From Anaeramoeba flamelloides (Eukaryota; Metamonada; Anaeramoebidae): DNA of 64,000 bases. This document shows, one piece after another, positions 22,915-33,754 of this stretch. The position numbers and the translations under genes were made by a program. Location of the stretch: NCBI GenBank assembly GCA_027625915.1, contig JANTQA010000023.1, positions 19,716,001 through 19,780,000 of the forward strand, in the 5' to 3' direction. Every line of letters starts with the position of its first letter. Positions within the stretch are counted from its first letter, which is position 1. Under the pieces are notes generated by a model that ran no database searches, had not been told where the DNA came from, and worked only from the letters and a program-made list of their open reading frames with translations.

Positions 22915-23849
22915 TTGAAAAGAGTTGCAAATAATGTGAAAAAAAGATAAAAATGAAAAATTATCTTGTGAATCTTTTGAGTCTTGTTTGTGCTAAAATT
23001 GAGAAATTTAAACAACCTTTTCGATGCAAATTATCACAAACATTTTGATATCCTGTATATCAAGAAATTGACAAAATAATTTTATCGTATTTAAAGAACA
23101 AGATCTTGTGTTTAATAGTGAATAATTGAGAGTTAATTTCATAAAGCAAGAAGAAAGAAAATTTTCGAATTTCTTGAGAGTCTAGAGACAAGGTTTCTTT
23201 TCGCCAATCAGCAAGAATACTTTGAACCAAACTAACAGTTGAAAAAAAACTTAACTACCAAAAATCAGTTAAAATAACTGTCAAATTAAATTTGAACTTT
23301 TTGTATTCAAGTTTGAGTATTTAAGCTTATTCTCAATTGTATTATTTTTGATTTTATGTGTTCACCCAAGATAAAAATTCAAAGATTGACAAATTGAGTT
23401 TTTTTTTGTTATTGAATTTTTCTCCTCAGAAACTGAGTTTCTTGAATTGAAAAAAAAAAGATGAAAAAAATAAGTCAAAACCAAGTAAAATTTCTTGTCC
23501 AGTTTTTCTTTATGAGATTAAACTGTTGTCAAAAGAATAGATTCAAAAAATTGTAATCTGTACTTCATAGGAAAAAGTCTGGTTTCCCTTTGACATAAGG
23601 CATTTCCATTAAACTGATCAAAGTAATCAGCAATTTATAATCTCGTCAATCTGGGATTGGTGTTGTTTTTAAAAATTTCTAATAGATAAAAAAAATTATA
23701 AAAAGAAAGGATTAAAATAGAAAATTCGTCTCAAAAAATAGAGCAAATTTTTGAAACATTTAGGGTATCTTGTAAGAAACAAAATTAAATTTTTTGAATT
23801 AAAATTGAAAAAATACCAATAAATAATAAAAAAATATTTAATACTTTAA
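22915..23849. other. Upstream of GcvH, non-coding
   Basis: AT-rich DNA that should include the GcvH promoter. No open frame or repeat of note was recognised. Confidence 0.5.
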
Positions 23850-24826
23850 GGGACTAGTCTTTATTAATTTTTTTTTTTGACTAATAACAAAATAAGGAAT
23901 CCTTATCTTGAAATATGTTTAAAATTGAAAACAGACAGGTTTTTTCAATGTTAGAGCTTTTATTTCTTGTTTTTTTAAAATTTTACAATTCTGCCAAAAA
24001 AAGTGACTTTTAAAAATTTTTATTTGAAATTAGATCTTTAACTGAAGAGAATTTTTTGATTAATTTTGGATTTAATTATTTTCTCAAAAAGAATATTTAT
24101 TCTCATTTTTAAAAAAGAAAAAATAATTTCAAACGAGTGAATATTTTCTCTTTGACTTTTGTTCATCCAACTTGACTCTGTAAAGAACTCAATTTGTTTT
24201 AACAATAATTACTTTTTAAAAAAATAGTTCTTATTCTTTTCTTTGATTTTTTTTGACTCTGACAAAAACTTTTGGGATGGTAATTTGGGAATACTTAAAA
24301 AAACTTCAAATTCAACAAAAACAAAAGAAGGTAAACTGAAAAAGTAGATTCATGAAAAAAAAGAATGGTACAAGAAAAGAAAGAAAATCTTTTATTAAGA
24401 GTAAAGTATATATTGTATATTTTTTTCGAATCAAACTAAACCTCATTTCACTCAAAGGGGCCCAGCCAAAAATGAAAAAGCCTCTTTATTTTTAAGAATC
24501 AACCAAACTTAGATTGTTTAGAAATACGAGAAATAATAAACTTCTTATAAGAGTCCATAATTATAAAAGAAACCCCTGAACAAACCATAAATTTCAAAAA
24601 AAAAAAAATGTTAAAAAATTTTTTGACCCCATTCATTGGAACATCTCGTGCAAAATTCTCAATTTCTTTAGGAAATTAAAATCGTTGATAATAAGATTTT
24701 TTACTTGTAAATATATGAATTTTAAAAGAACATACAAAGCTTAACTTTTCTTAATGTTTATTTCGTTTTTAAAACATTTTTTTTTTTTTTATTAATTTTT
24801 TAAAAAAAAATAAAAAAGAAAGGAAG

Positions 24827-24857
<31 letters not shown>

Positions 24858-25345
24858 CAAAAAAAAAATTTTACAAAATGAGAAAAAATGATTTTGATCT
24901 AAAAATTGAAAATTTTAGTTTGATAAGAGTAATGAATTAAACTCATAGAATGTCTTCCATTTCTTCAATAAAACTGGGCCCCTTTGACTGAAAAAGAGTT
25001 TATGTTTTCATGCAAATCCAAAAAAACCTTTTCAGGTTTATTTTTCAAACTATTTTTTGTAGGTCTTCCACAAACGCAACAAGGTTTTACTTTCTTGCTC
25101 AGATAATATTTTATTTTTTGTATTTTTTCAAAAAGTTGAAAAAAAGCAACTTTCAAAAAAGTGAAAAAAAGAAAAATTTTTTATTTCTATAAAAACAATA
25201 ATTAAATTTAATGAATATCATTTAGCAAGATTCCATTACTATACTAAGAATTTTTTCACTTTGATTTCAAATCTAAGTAATTGGCAAAAAAAATTCTAAA
25301 TCTCTATTAAATTTACCTATAAAAAATTTAATATAGACTAGTCCC
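23850..25345. mobile_element. piggyBac-like TTAA-flanked element with nested insertion
   Basis: Termini GGGACTAGTCTTTATTAA (left) and the inverse of GGGACTAGTCTATATTAAAT (right) are near-identical and sit precisely between TTAA at 23846-23849 and TTAA at 25346-25349. TTAA duplication plus GGG ends is the signature of piggyBac elements; the superfamily is inferred from these. No transposase frame remains. At 24439-25000 a TA-flanked element has inserted; without it the unit would be ~930 bp. A 171-bp relative is at 26809-26979. Confidence 0.75.
24439..25000. mobile_element. 562-bp TA-flanked TIR element nested in the piggyBac-like element
   Basis: Left AACCTCATTTCACTCAAAGG and right inverse AACTCTTTTTCAGTCAAAGG pair, both followed by GGCCCAG, and TA lies on each side (24437-24438, 25001-25002). 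Related ends are at 54517-55219, and a fragment homologous to the left ~120 bp is at 49540-49665 in inverse orientation. No intact transposase. Confidence 0.7.
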
Positions 25346-26239
25346 TTAAGGAAAAATTAATATTTGAAGGAATTTACCTCCAAAATAAATTTGACTAAAG
25401 GTAAATTATTTGAATCTTGGATAGAGGGTAGATTTAGTGAATTCGGAAAAATATACTCATTATAATTCAAGTTAGCTTCAATTTATAATGCACGCAAGAG
25501 ATAATAATAATTTGCTTATTAGGAAAAATGAATACAACTTATAAGAGTAATTATTATAAACTACTACTTAATACCAAGAGTTAAAATAATATGAAAAATA
25601 AAAAAAAAACAAACAAACTAACTATTTATTTATAATTTTTCTTTTATAAAATAAATAATAAAAAAATGTAAAAAATTCTACCAATTGTTTTTTAATAATT
25701 TTGAAATTTTTTTACATATTGATAATTTCCCAAAATTGACTTTCAAGTACCAAACTTAGAAAAATGATCAATTTGATCTAGAATTTTTCTACTAATATTT
25801 TTTATTATTTTTTATTTGTTAAATAGATTGAATTTCGATGAGTCAAATAAATAAAAAACTCTTAATTTTCACTTTTTTCGAAAATTAGTATAAGTTTCTA
25901 TACTGATTTACATAAAATTTACTAATTTAATTTATACCACAACTGGTCTAATTTTAATAATTAGAAACTCCCTTCATCATCCTAAAAATTTATTTTGAAT
26001 AACAAAAAATAACAATTCACAATTTGAAAAAATCCAAAATTGAAAGAGTAAGCAAGCGTCACAAAGTTGATCTATAATATAAGCCAATAAAATCATCTTT
26101 GTAAACCTGATATTGTTTGTCACTGTTTAACATGGCCAGGGAAAAAATGATAACGGAAATAATATATTTTCTTTTCGATTAAATCATTAAATAAATAATA
26201 AACTAAATAATAAAATATTATACATAGTTTAAAAAAGTT

Positions 26240-26660
26240 GAAAGTATTTTATTACTGCTCTTTACATCCAATTTGGAAATAATTTTAAATTTACAAATTA
26301 TTTCATTTTTTGTCTTTTCTGTTGGGCTTTCATTTCTTTCCTTTTTATATTTGTATGTTCTTTTTCATTTTATTGTGATTTTTTTTTTCCAACAGTTTGA
26401 TAAATGTTAATGTTGAGTTTGTTAAAAGAAAAATCAATACAATTGGTTAATAGTATGTTATCATTTGATCGAACCATAATTTCTGGTGAAAGTTAAACAA
26501 ATTTCTCAATACAATTTTTTATATTATACTTGTTTCATCATTTTGGATACGATCTTTTTATTTTTTTGTTTTATATTTGTTTCTTATATTTGTATTACAA
26601 GGATTACTTATCAAAACATAAATATATTCTAACTTAAAAAATTTATAATATTATGCTTGG
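26240..26660. repeat. ~430-bp dispersed repeat, copy 1 of 2
   Basis: Colinear with 49790-50230: CAATTTGGAAATA, TTTGATTTTT/GTTTGTT blocks, GAGTTTGTTAAA, GTATGTTATCATTTGATC/GTATCTTATCATTTGATC, then TTTTGGA and ATTTGTAT. Same orientation. Class unknown. Confidence 0.5.
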
Positions 26661-26808
26661 AAATACAATAACTTGATGGTTTTTGCTAATTTTTGATTTT
26701 CTTGGATTTTCAAAATTTTCGAGTTTGGTTTAGATGAGAATGTTTCACAATTTTTTGGTTATATCAAAAATTTTGAAAAATAAATTGAAAAATAGCCTTT
26801 TTTCTTAA

Positions 26809-26979
26809 GGGTTTAGTCTCTATTAATTTTTTTTATTGACCAATTTCTAAATAAGATTACTCATCTAGAAACCTGTTTAATATTGGAAATAAACAAGGAT
26901 TTTCAAATCTAAGTAATTGGCAAATAATTTTCTCTCGCTCTATTAAATTTAAGTAAAAATATTCATAGAGATTAGTGCC
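26809..26979. mobile_element. 171-bp piggyBac-like MITE
   Basis: Flanked by TTAA at 26805-26808 and 26980-26983. Ends GGGTTTAGTCTCTATTAATT and inverse GGCACTAATCTCTATGAATA match the ends of the 1.5-kb element at 23850-25345, including subterminal AAATCTAAGTAATTGGCAAA. An internally deleted relative of that family. Confidence 0.75.
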
Positions 26980-27254
26980 TTAAGTAAAATTTTTTAATTA
27001 ATTTTAAAAACTTTTTTTAAAATAGAACATGTTAATAACGACTTTTTTTAACAATATTATTTCATCAACAGCCAAAATAAAAAGCTTCCCATCATTAAAA
27101 AGAAGATGAAAAAAACTCTTCTTTTCGGTTTTCTCTTTCTGATTTTTATACATAAGTATAAATATGGAATGTTTTGCAAAATGGATTTTATACAATTTTA
27201 GATATATTTAAAGATTTCCCTACCTTTATACAATTTTTTTGTAACTACTAAACT

Positions 27255-27440
27255 AAATTTCCATTTTGATTTTTGAATTCAAAGGGATTTTCAATATAAA
27301 ATTGTTTGGTGAGCACCAATACTTCAATTTTAAAATGATTTTTTTTAAAAAATAGAAAGATGGGTATTTACCAAAATATTTTTGATTAAAATTATAATTA
27401 GTCTTTTAAGATAATCAAATTTTATATCAGATATCACCAA
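27255..27440. repeat. ~185-bp dispersed repeat, inverted relative at 52345-52525
   Basis: Shares TTTTCAATATAAAAT, GTTTGGTGAGCACCAA, GATTAAAATTAT and TAGTCTTTTAAGATAATCA with the reverse complement of 52345-52525. Includes the palindrome TTGGTGAGCACCAA. Confidence 0.55.
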
Positions 27441-28422
27441 AATTTGAATTGTTGGTAATTGCAGGGACCTCTTTATTGATATCTAAAATTGTAAAAACTC
27501 TATTTTTAACAACATTCATATTTTTACACTAATGTACTAATCAATTTCCCCAATTTATTATATTCCAAATATTGGGTAAAGATGTATTATATGGCCCAAG
27601 ACTCTTTACTGTTGAGCAAAAAATAATTTTGTTTTGAAATAGAAAAAACATTATCTACAATACAATTTTCAAAAAGATTCTGAAATAAAAACTTGTAAAA
27701 ATTTTTTTAAAAATGTGAAAAATATTTTTCTATTCATTTTTTATTTCTCGCTTGGAAAAGATTTTTCGAAATATCTTGAGACTCTATGCTATTTGTTTCA
27801 ATCGTTTTAAAAGTTCCAAAAATTTTTTTAAAAACAATATGGATAAAAAATTCTTTTTCATATTTACAGGATGAATAAAAATATTGAAAAAAAAACTAAA
27901 TATATATATTTGAGAGAATCATTAATACAATATATTTTAAAATTCTGAATTCCATGAAGATTTATAAAAACTTTTACAAATGTTATCAAACCTTTTGAAA
28001 TAAATTAAGTTGTGAAACTGCTCTGTACAAATTTTCTCGATCATTTGTTCTGTTTTAATATTGTGTTTGAAAAAAGGTAAAAATTTTAATATTTTTTACG
28101 TTGTTTGAAACACAATATTTCACGATTTATTTGTTAATCCAAAACCTAACCCTAAAAAATGTTCCAACACAAAAGTGGACGAATTTTTTTTAAAACGAAT
28201 CTATTTTTTGAAAAATATATTTGTATTTTTTTTCCATTTTGAGGTGTTTTTTTTTGAAAAATCAAAATGCTATGATATGTAATTTTTTTCATTTTTGAAT
28301 CGTATCAAATAACAAAGGATTTGTGTGTGATTGTTTAATTAAAATAGAATATTCATTTCAAAGTTTATAAAAAAATTAATTTTATTTATTTATTCAAAAA
28401 AACAATAAAAAAATTATAAATT

Positions 28423-28492
28423 CTAATCAATCTATTAATCAGTCGATCAATTAGTCAGTCGATCAATTAATCAGTCGATCAATTAATCGTCG
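28423..28492. repeat. Short tandem repeat, ~16-bp unit
   Basis: Three to four tandem copies of a unit like AATCAGTCGATCAATT lie immediately past the stop codon of the minus-strand membrane-protein gene, within its 3' UTR or flank. Too short and too regular for CRISPR, and the host is a eukaryote. Confidence 0.85.
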
Positions 28493-28497
28493 ATGAG

Positions 28498-29420
28498 TTA
28501 ATCTAATAAAGAACTGTCTTCTTCAGAAATTTGGTTATCTGTATTTGATAAATTTGAATTAGATAATTCGGAATTCTTTGGTGATGATGATGGTAATGAT
28601 GATGAAAAAGATGGCAAATCATTTTCAGTTTTATTAAGGGGTGTTTTTTCTGTAACTTGGGTAAACGATTTGAGAAGATGTGTAATTCCAGTTCTTATAA
28701 GAGAAATTTTATAAAAAAGATATAAAAATATAATAATTAATATAAATTCAAATACTACGAGTATTGTTACGGGCAAATAACCTGATCCCAGAAACTTTGT
28801 GTTTTCAAAATAGACTTCAAATGGGTTGGACTATTAACAGTTGGAAATTACCAATTTAGATTACATTAAAAAGAGATGAAGAGAATAGTAAATATTAGAT
28901 TCAAATTTTGAAGATTGATGGAGAAAAAATTGCAGAAAAAAAAAAAAAAAACAAAAACAAAAATCAGGAATTAAATAAAAAGAAATTATACTGTAATGTT
29001 TGTATATAGCTCAACAGGCGAATTTGTTGAATTAATTCTTCCGTACATATAAATATATTCGGCTTCAATTAAACAGAACAAATTAATAGATTGTGTTGAA
29101 GATTCCACTGAATATGTGATCGTTTCTGCTGCAAAAACTACTGGGAATGTCAATGTGGAATTTTCTATAGTGAGATAAGCCTTTTCGGTGATATTATAAA
29201 CAGCACTATATTTTAGGTTTATGAGAATTATTATTAGAAAACCAAAAGAAGAAAAAATCAAGATTGAGGGTGTTTCTATTTGAAAAAAAAGCAAACAGTA
29301 CAAAGCTGTTGTAAAAAAGTGTCAACAAAAATTCTTTTTAATAAAACCTTAAAAATAAGCTAATGAGGTTTTTCATCGTATTTGTTAGATACTTTTTTTA
29401 AAAGCATTTTTGTCACACAT
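28498..29420 (-). CDS. Two-helix membrane protein with glycosylatable loop
   Basis: Unrecognised family. Secure exons on the minus strand are 29305-28992 and 28830-28498, joined in phase 0 (ACA|GTATAA...AATAG|TCC). They encode a hydrophobic helix (PSILIFSSFGFLIIILI), a ~110-residue loop with sequons NIT, NST, NST and NIT, a conserved-looking SNPFEVYFENTKFLGSGYLP, a second helix (VTILVVFEFILIIIFLYLF) and a Ser/Asn/Glu-rich tail. For the start, a 28-bp exon 29420-29393 (MCDKNAFKK) joins in phase via GTATCT and CAACAG|CT, giving 224 residues with N and C termini in the cytosol. Alternatively a donor at 29563 in the upstream gene also joins in phase 1, making one 373-residue protein. The exon pair is well supported; the 5' end is not. 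Confidence 0.55.
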
Positions 29421-29471
29421 TTTTAAAATGTCTTTGTAATTTTGCTTATTGAATGCAAATTTTTTGAAATA

Positions 29472-30521
29472 TTACAGTGAGGGATCCTCAGTATCGATTT
29501 CTGACAAATCGTTATGTTTTTGATGTTTATTTCCATTTTGATTTGGTTTTGTTTTCAGATTACTATTGTCAAGATCGTCTTTATTAAATTGCTTTTGAAG
29601 AGCAGGCTTTGTTGTTTCAATATTGATTATCTGAAAGCAATTATCAATTTTTTCAATCTTTGTTATTTGATTTTTTTCAGAACCATAATTTGTAATCACA
29701 AGCGTTTTAAAATCTTCGTCGCCACATTCTCTTCCGAAATACACCGACATTTCTTTGTTTCCATATTGTTCTTTAAGATAAAAGTTTAATTGGAACCAAA
29801 TAAAAAAATATAATTAACCCAAACAATTCCTATTATTCTTGATTGGAAATGGAAAATATGTTACCTTTAATAACTAACGTGTTGTGTCTTCCTGCATTCC
29901 AACAACCCAATTCTTTTTTGAGTTTGGAGAAATATGAAATTGTTGTAATTCAAGAAAAGGAAAAGGAAAAGGAAAAAGGAAAAAGGAAAAAGGAAAAAGG
30001 AAAAAGGAAAATGAAGAAGAAAAAGAGAAACGAAAAAGAAAAAGAGAAACGAAAATGAAAAGAGAAAAGCAAATATTAACAGAAACAATTATTGTTTGTA
30101 TTGGGGTAAACATTAAATTGTAATTAAGTTTAAGATCGACAAGTCTTATAATATTGATTAAAAAAAAAAGATAAAGTTACCTAGATCGTTATCCCTGGTG
30201 TGCAAATCACAGTTACAAATGGCCCAACTCAGTTCACAAGAAGGGTGACGAACACCTTTTTTATTATAAAAAATTCCTTCTTGTGAGTTATGAAATAGAA
30301 ACAGATCTGGTTCACTACAATATTTTTATTATTTGGTTTGTGTTCATAAAAATTAAAGAAAGTTTGCAAATTTATGTGATTTTTTTTATTGTTTCTTTTT
30401 TTGTTTTTTTTATGGTTTTAAATTTCAATTCATACATTTCATTTTGACTCTTTTTTGTTTCAGCTAAATAACATATTGTTAATAGTAAAAAATTTAGAAA
30501 AACAAAATATCCTGTTTTCAT
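29472..30521 (-). CDS. Signal-peptide protein with conserved-looking cysteines
   Basis: Unrecognised family. Proposed exons on the minus strand: 30521-30436, 30314-30181, 29912-29865 and 29770-29472; phases agree throughout and give 188 residues with stop TAA. It starts with a textbook signal peptide (MKTGYFVFLNFLLLTICYLA, then ETKKSQ). The mature part holds six cysteines, in PSCELSWAICNCDLHTRD, LGCWNAGRHNTLVIK, FGRECGDED and KIDNCFQI, suggesting disulfides in a secreted or luminal domain. An Asn/Lys/Gln-rich acidic tail ends at IDTEDPSL. Exon 3 is only 48 bp and its acceptor is A-rich, like others here, so it is less certain. The stop lies 51 bp from the next gene's proposed ATG; a donor at 29563 could instead fuse both into one protein. 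Confidence 0.5.
29955..30060. repeat. GGAAAA/GAAAAA microsatellite in an intron
   Basis: A purine-run repeat on the plus strand, i.e. a polypyrimidine tract on the coding (minus) strand just upstream of exon 3 of the signal-peptide gene. It creates spurious Lys/Glu and Phe/Leu/Ser frames on the two strands. Confidence 0.85.
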
Positions 30522-33500
30522 CAAAACAACTAAAAAAGAAAAGTAAAAGTATTTGGAAAAAATGAATTCTTTGAACAGGGATTCTGAAAGTGAACCAATA
30601 CTTGAAAATTAGTTCTGAGAAGGGGCTCACTTATACCTAAAAAAAAACATATTAAAGGCTACACATACTTTTTGAGATAAAGCTCTGAGAAATAAATTTG
30701 GAAAATTCTTTATTAAGAATACTCATTTTACTTTTGCTTTGATAACAGTTCCATATCAAAAGAAAGTTTTCAAACACAATAAACAAAATTGAAATTTAAT
30801 TGGGTAGCCAACCAAGATAGATTCAAAACTAACATCTTCAGCACAATGATAAATCTAAGAGATTTTTATTTTATATAATTTAAGGGGATTTTAATACTAT
30901 AAAATTGTCTTCACACATAAGGGATGGGTTATGCCAAAAATGAATACTTGAAAGTAATCTTCTTTTGGTTGACAAAATTCTATTCACAAAAAAAAAAAAA
31001 AACAATTCTTTGACCTTTTTGTACTAAAATCGAAAATTAGGAAAATAAAGTTTCAAAGAATCTCAATTATAAAAATAAAAATTGTAAAACAAAAAAATTA
31101 CGTATCCAAATAACACAAATATAGATAACTAAAAAAAATTACAGGATCACAATTCAAAAACACAAAAAAAAATTTCCTTGGATCTCCTTTCAGATAAAAT
31201 TCATTTAAGGGAGTAAGTACATTCTAGAAATTTTGAGTGCCCTCATTTGTGCGTAAATGAATTTTTCAAATCATTTCTTTAACCAATGTATTGATATTTT
31301 AATAAATATGAGAGTGGGATTTATCCTAGTATAATATATTTTCATATCAACTTAAAAAATGGAAATCAAAAAAATGAAAAGATTGATCAAAAATAAATAA
31401 AGAAAAATCATTTTTTTCTTGATCTTATCTATAAGATTTGATACAATTACTTCTTCTTAATTTGTTTTTTTTTTTTAATTCTTCAAGGAAATTCTTTTAT
31501 TTGGAAAATTTTTGAGAAACAAATTACTTTTTATTTCTAAAGAATTTCTAAAATGAATTTAAAAATCCTATTGTTCGTTCAATTTTTCTAATTCTTGACT
31601 GGTTTCAGAAAATATGATATTTATTGAATTCGTATTCAGAAATAAAGATTTATTGAACAAATTAGTTTGATTTTATAATTATTTATCTTCGATTAAAATG
31701 AAAACGAAAAAATATTTCTGAGTCTGATTGAAATTTGTTTCTAAATTTCTCTTTTATTTTGTGTTGAATCTTTTGTAACCTTTTTTTCGATTCCGAGAAT
31801 TCCACCAGTTTATTTTAATTTGAAATAGTATTCGGTGTTTTGTAAAGTTTGATAAAAATATTTAAAATAAGAATTTTGAAAACAAATTTGTACCAAATTG
31901 TTATTTAAAATAATAATAAATAGTAATGTGGTGAGAAATTCAAGGTTATAAATTGTTTGGATTCATACAAATTAAGAAGACTAAGAAAACCAATCTTCGA
32001 AAATCGGCTTTTATCAATTATTTGTTTTCTTTTTCATTCTTGATTTCAATAAATATATTTGGAAATGTGATCTTTTGTGTTTGGTCTTCTAAAAGAAAAT
32101 ATAAGTTCCAAATACACACCTTTTCCGGGCCTATTTTTTTGGTTTACTGTTTGATTAATTTTAATTCATTCTTCTAAACATATTTCTAGATCCAAAACTA
32201 AATTTGAAACAACTCAAAATGTAATCAAAAAAAAAAATGTTCAAAAAATCAAAAAATTAAAGATTCAACTCAGAATTACTTGGTTCTTTCTCTTTTCACC
32301 AATAGAGTAGTGGGTGATGTTTTGGTTTCAAATTTTCCATATATGGAGGCACTCAAAAAATATTTTTCAGTAATGTTCACACAATTAAAATTTTTCAAAA
32401 TTGTAAAATTTACTTACTTCCTTAATCAAAAAACAACTGAAAAGAATAATCAAACAAAATCCAATTTGAAAAAACAATTATATTTTTCCTTTTTTATATT
32501 TACACCCGCTTCGATTTCTTGAATTTGAAAGAATTTCTTTTTTTAGTTGAAAATTGATTCAATTAATTTCAATACATTTTTTTTTTTTTATTATTTTGTA
32601 TGTTACTCTATTTAACAAATTAACAATTCTGTCATCATCTTTGGTTAAAAATATATAATTTTAAAAAATTACTCAAACAATTAAATAGGAAAGTTCTTTG
32701 AGATCTGGAATAGTACCTAGAATTATACTACCAGGAAATAGATCAATTTGGATTCAAAATTATTAGAAATATTCAAACTTAAAATAGGATTTACATTTTG
32801 GTGTTGCTTTTTTTTTTTTTTTTTTTACATTTATATTAAAATTCACTGTATAGTTTCATCAGTTAAATAGTAATATCAAATTAAGAGAAATACTAAAATA
32901 GTTTAAATCAGAACTATTGGTTATATTACAAAATATTTTGATCAAAAATATTTCTGAAAAAATGTAGGAAAAGAATTCAATATTTTAATGATGATATTTG
33001 CACTATAAAATTCAATAAAAATATTGATAAAATGAAAATTATTTGAGAGGATTGATGAATCAAAATATTAAAGAAATATTTTTTCCATCTAGTGGAAAAT
33101 CCATAGAGATGAACACTCTTTTGAAAAATTATTTTAATACCAAAAAGTAAAAAAAAAAAAAAATCATAAAGTTTTTACTTTCAGAAAATAATAAACAAGC
33201 AAGTTAGGATATTTTAATTCTTTGATTCAGGTTATATCATACTGAAAATTAAACTAGATTAACATAAAGGGTTATATCTATCATTACTTTTTCTTTTGAA
33301 TATCCGTATACAACGTATCATAATTGAAATCGAATCAAGATTTTTTTTAAAACAGTTTTTTTCATAGTCTTTTGGAAAAGTTTCTCGATAATAATTAAAA
33401 TGATTAACAAATAATTTTTTTTTTTATTTTCAATGAATGTTATTAAGTAATTTTAATATTCTTATTTAAACTTATAAAATTATTTTTGAAAATAAGTAAA

Positions 33501-33754
33501 AATAACTCCATAATTAAGAATAGCAATAAATATATAACAAATAATAATAACAATTAATAATAATTCATATTTTCTACAATAAAAATAATAGTGTAATGAA
33601 TAAAAGGAAATTTTAAAATTATCAAAAAATTGAATTTTTTTTTTGGAGTGTTAGTTGTTTGAGATTGATTGGATTATTGCTGAACAAATTGGTCTATATT
33701 CTTTTTTTTTTTTTTTTTTTGAATCTTATTAGTTATATTTAAATTTGAACTTTT
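30522..33754. other. 3.2 kb non-coding region
   Basis: The right part precedes the EH-protein 3' end; the left part should hold the promoter of the minus-strand signal-peptide gene. Weak inverted similarity joins 30911-30945 (ACACATAAGGGATGG) and 31225-31262 (GCCCTCATTTGTGCG), perhaps a decayed TIR element. Open frames at 31953-32177 and 32280-32522 are Phe/Lys-rich and unconvincing. Confidence 0.45.

Noticed and set aside
28140-28160. CCTAACCCTAAA telomere-like string
   Set aside because: A single partial unit without tandem repetition; not an interstitial telomere.
28423-28492. Regular ~16-bp repeats as a CRISPR-like array
   Set aside because: Units are directly tandem without unique spacers, and the DNA is eukaryotic.
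29843-30113. Lys/Glu-rich and Phe/Leu/Ser-rich frames on both strands
   Set aside because: Generated by the GGAAAA microsatellite in an intron of the signal-peptide gene.
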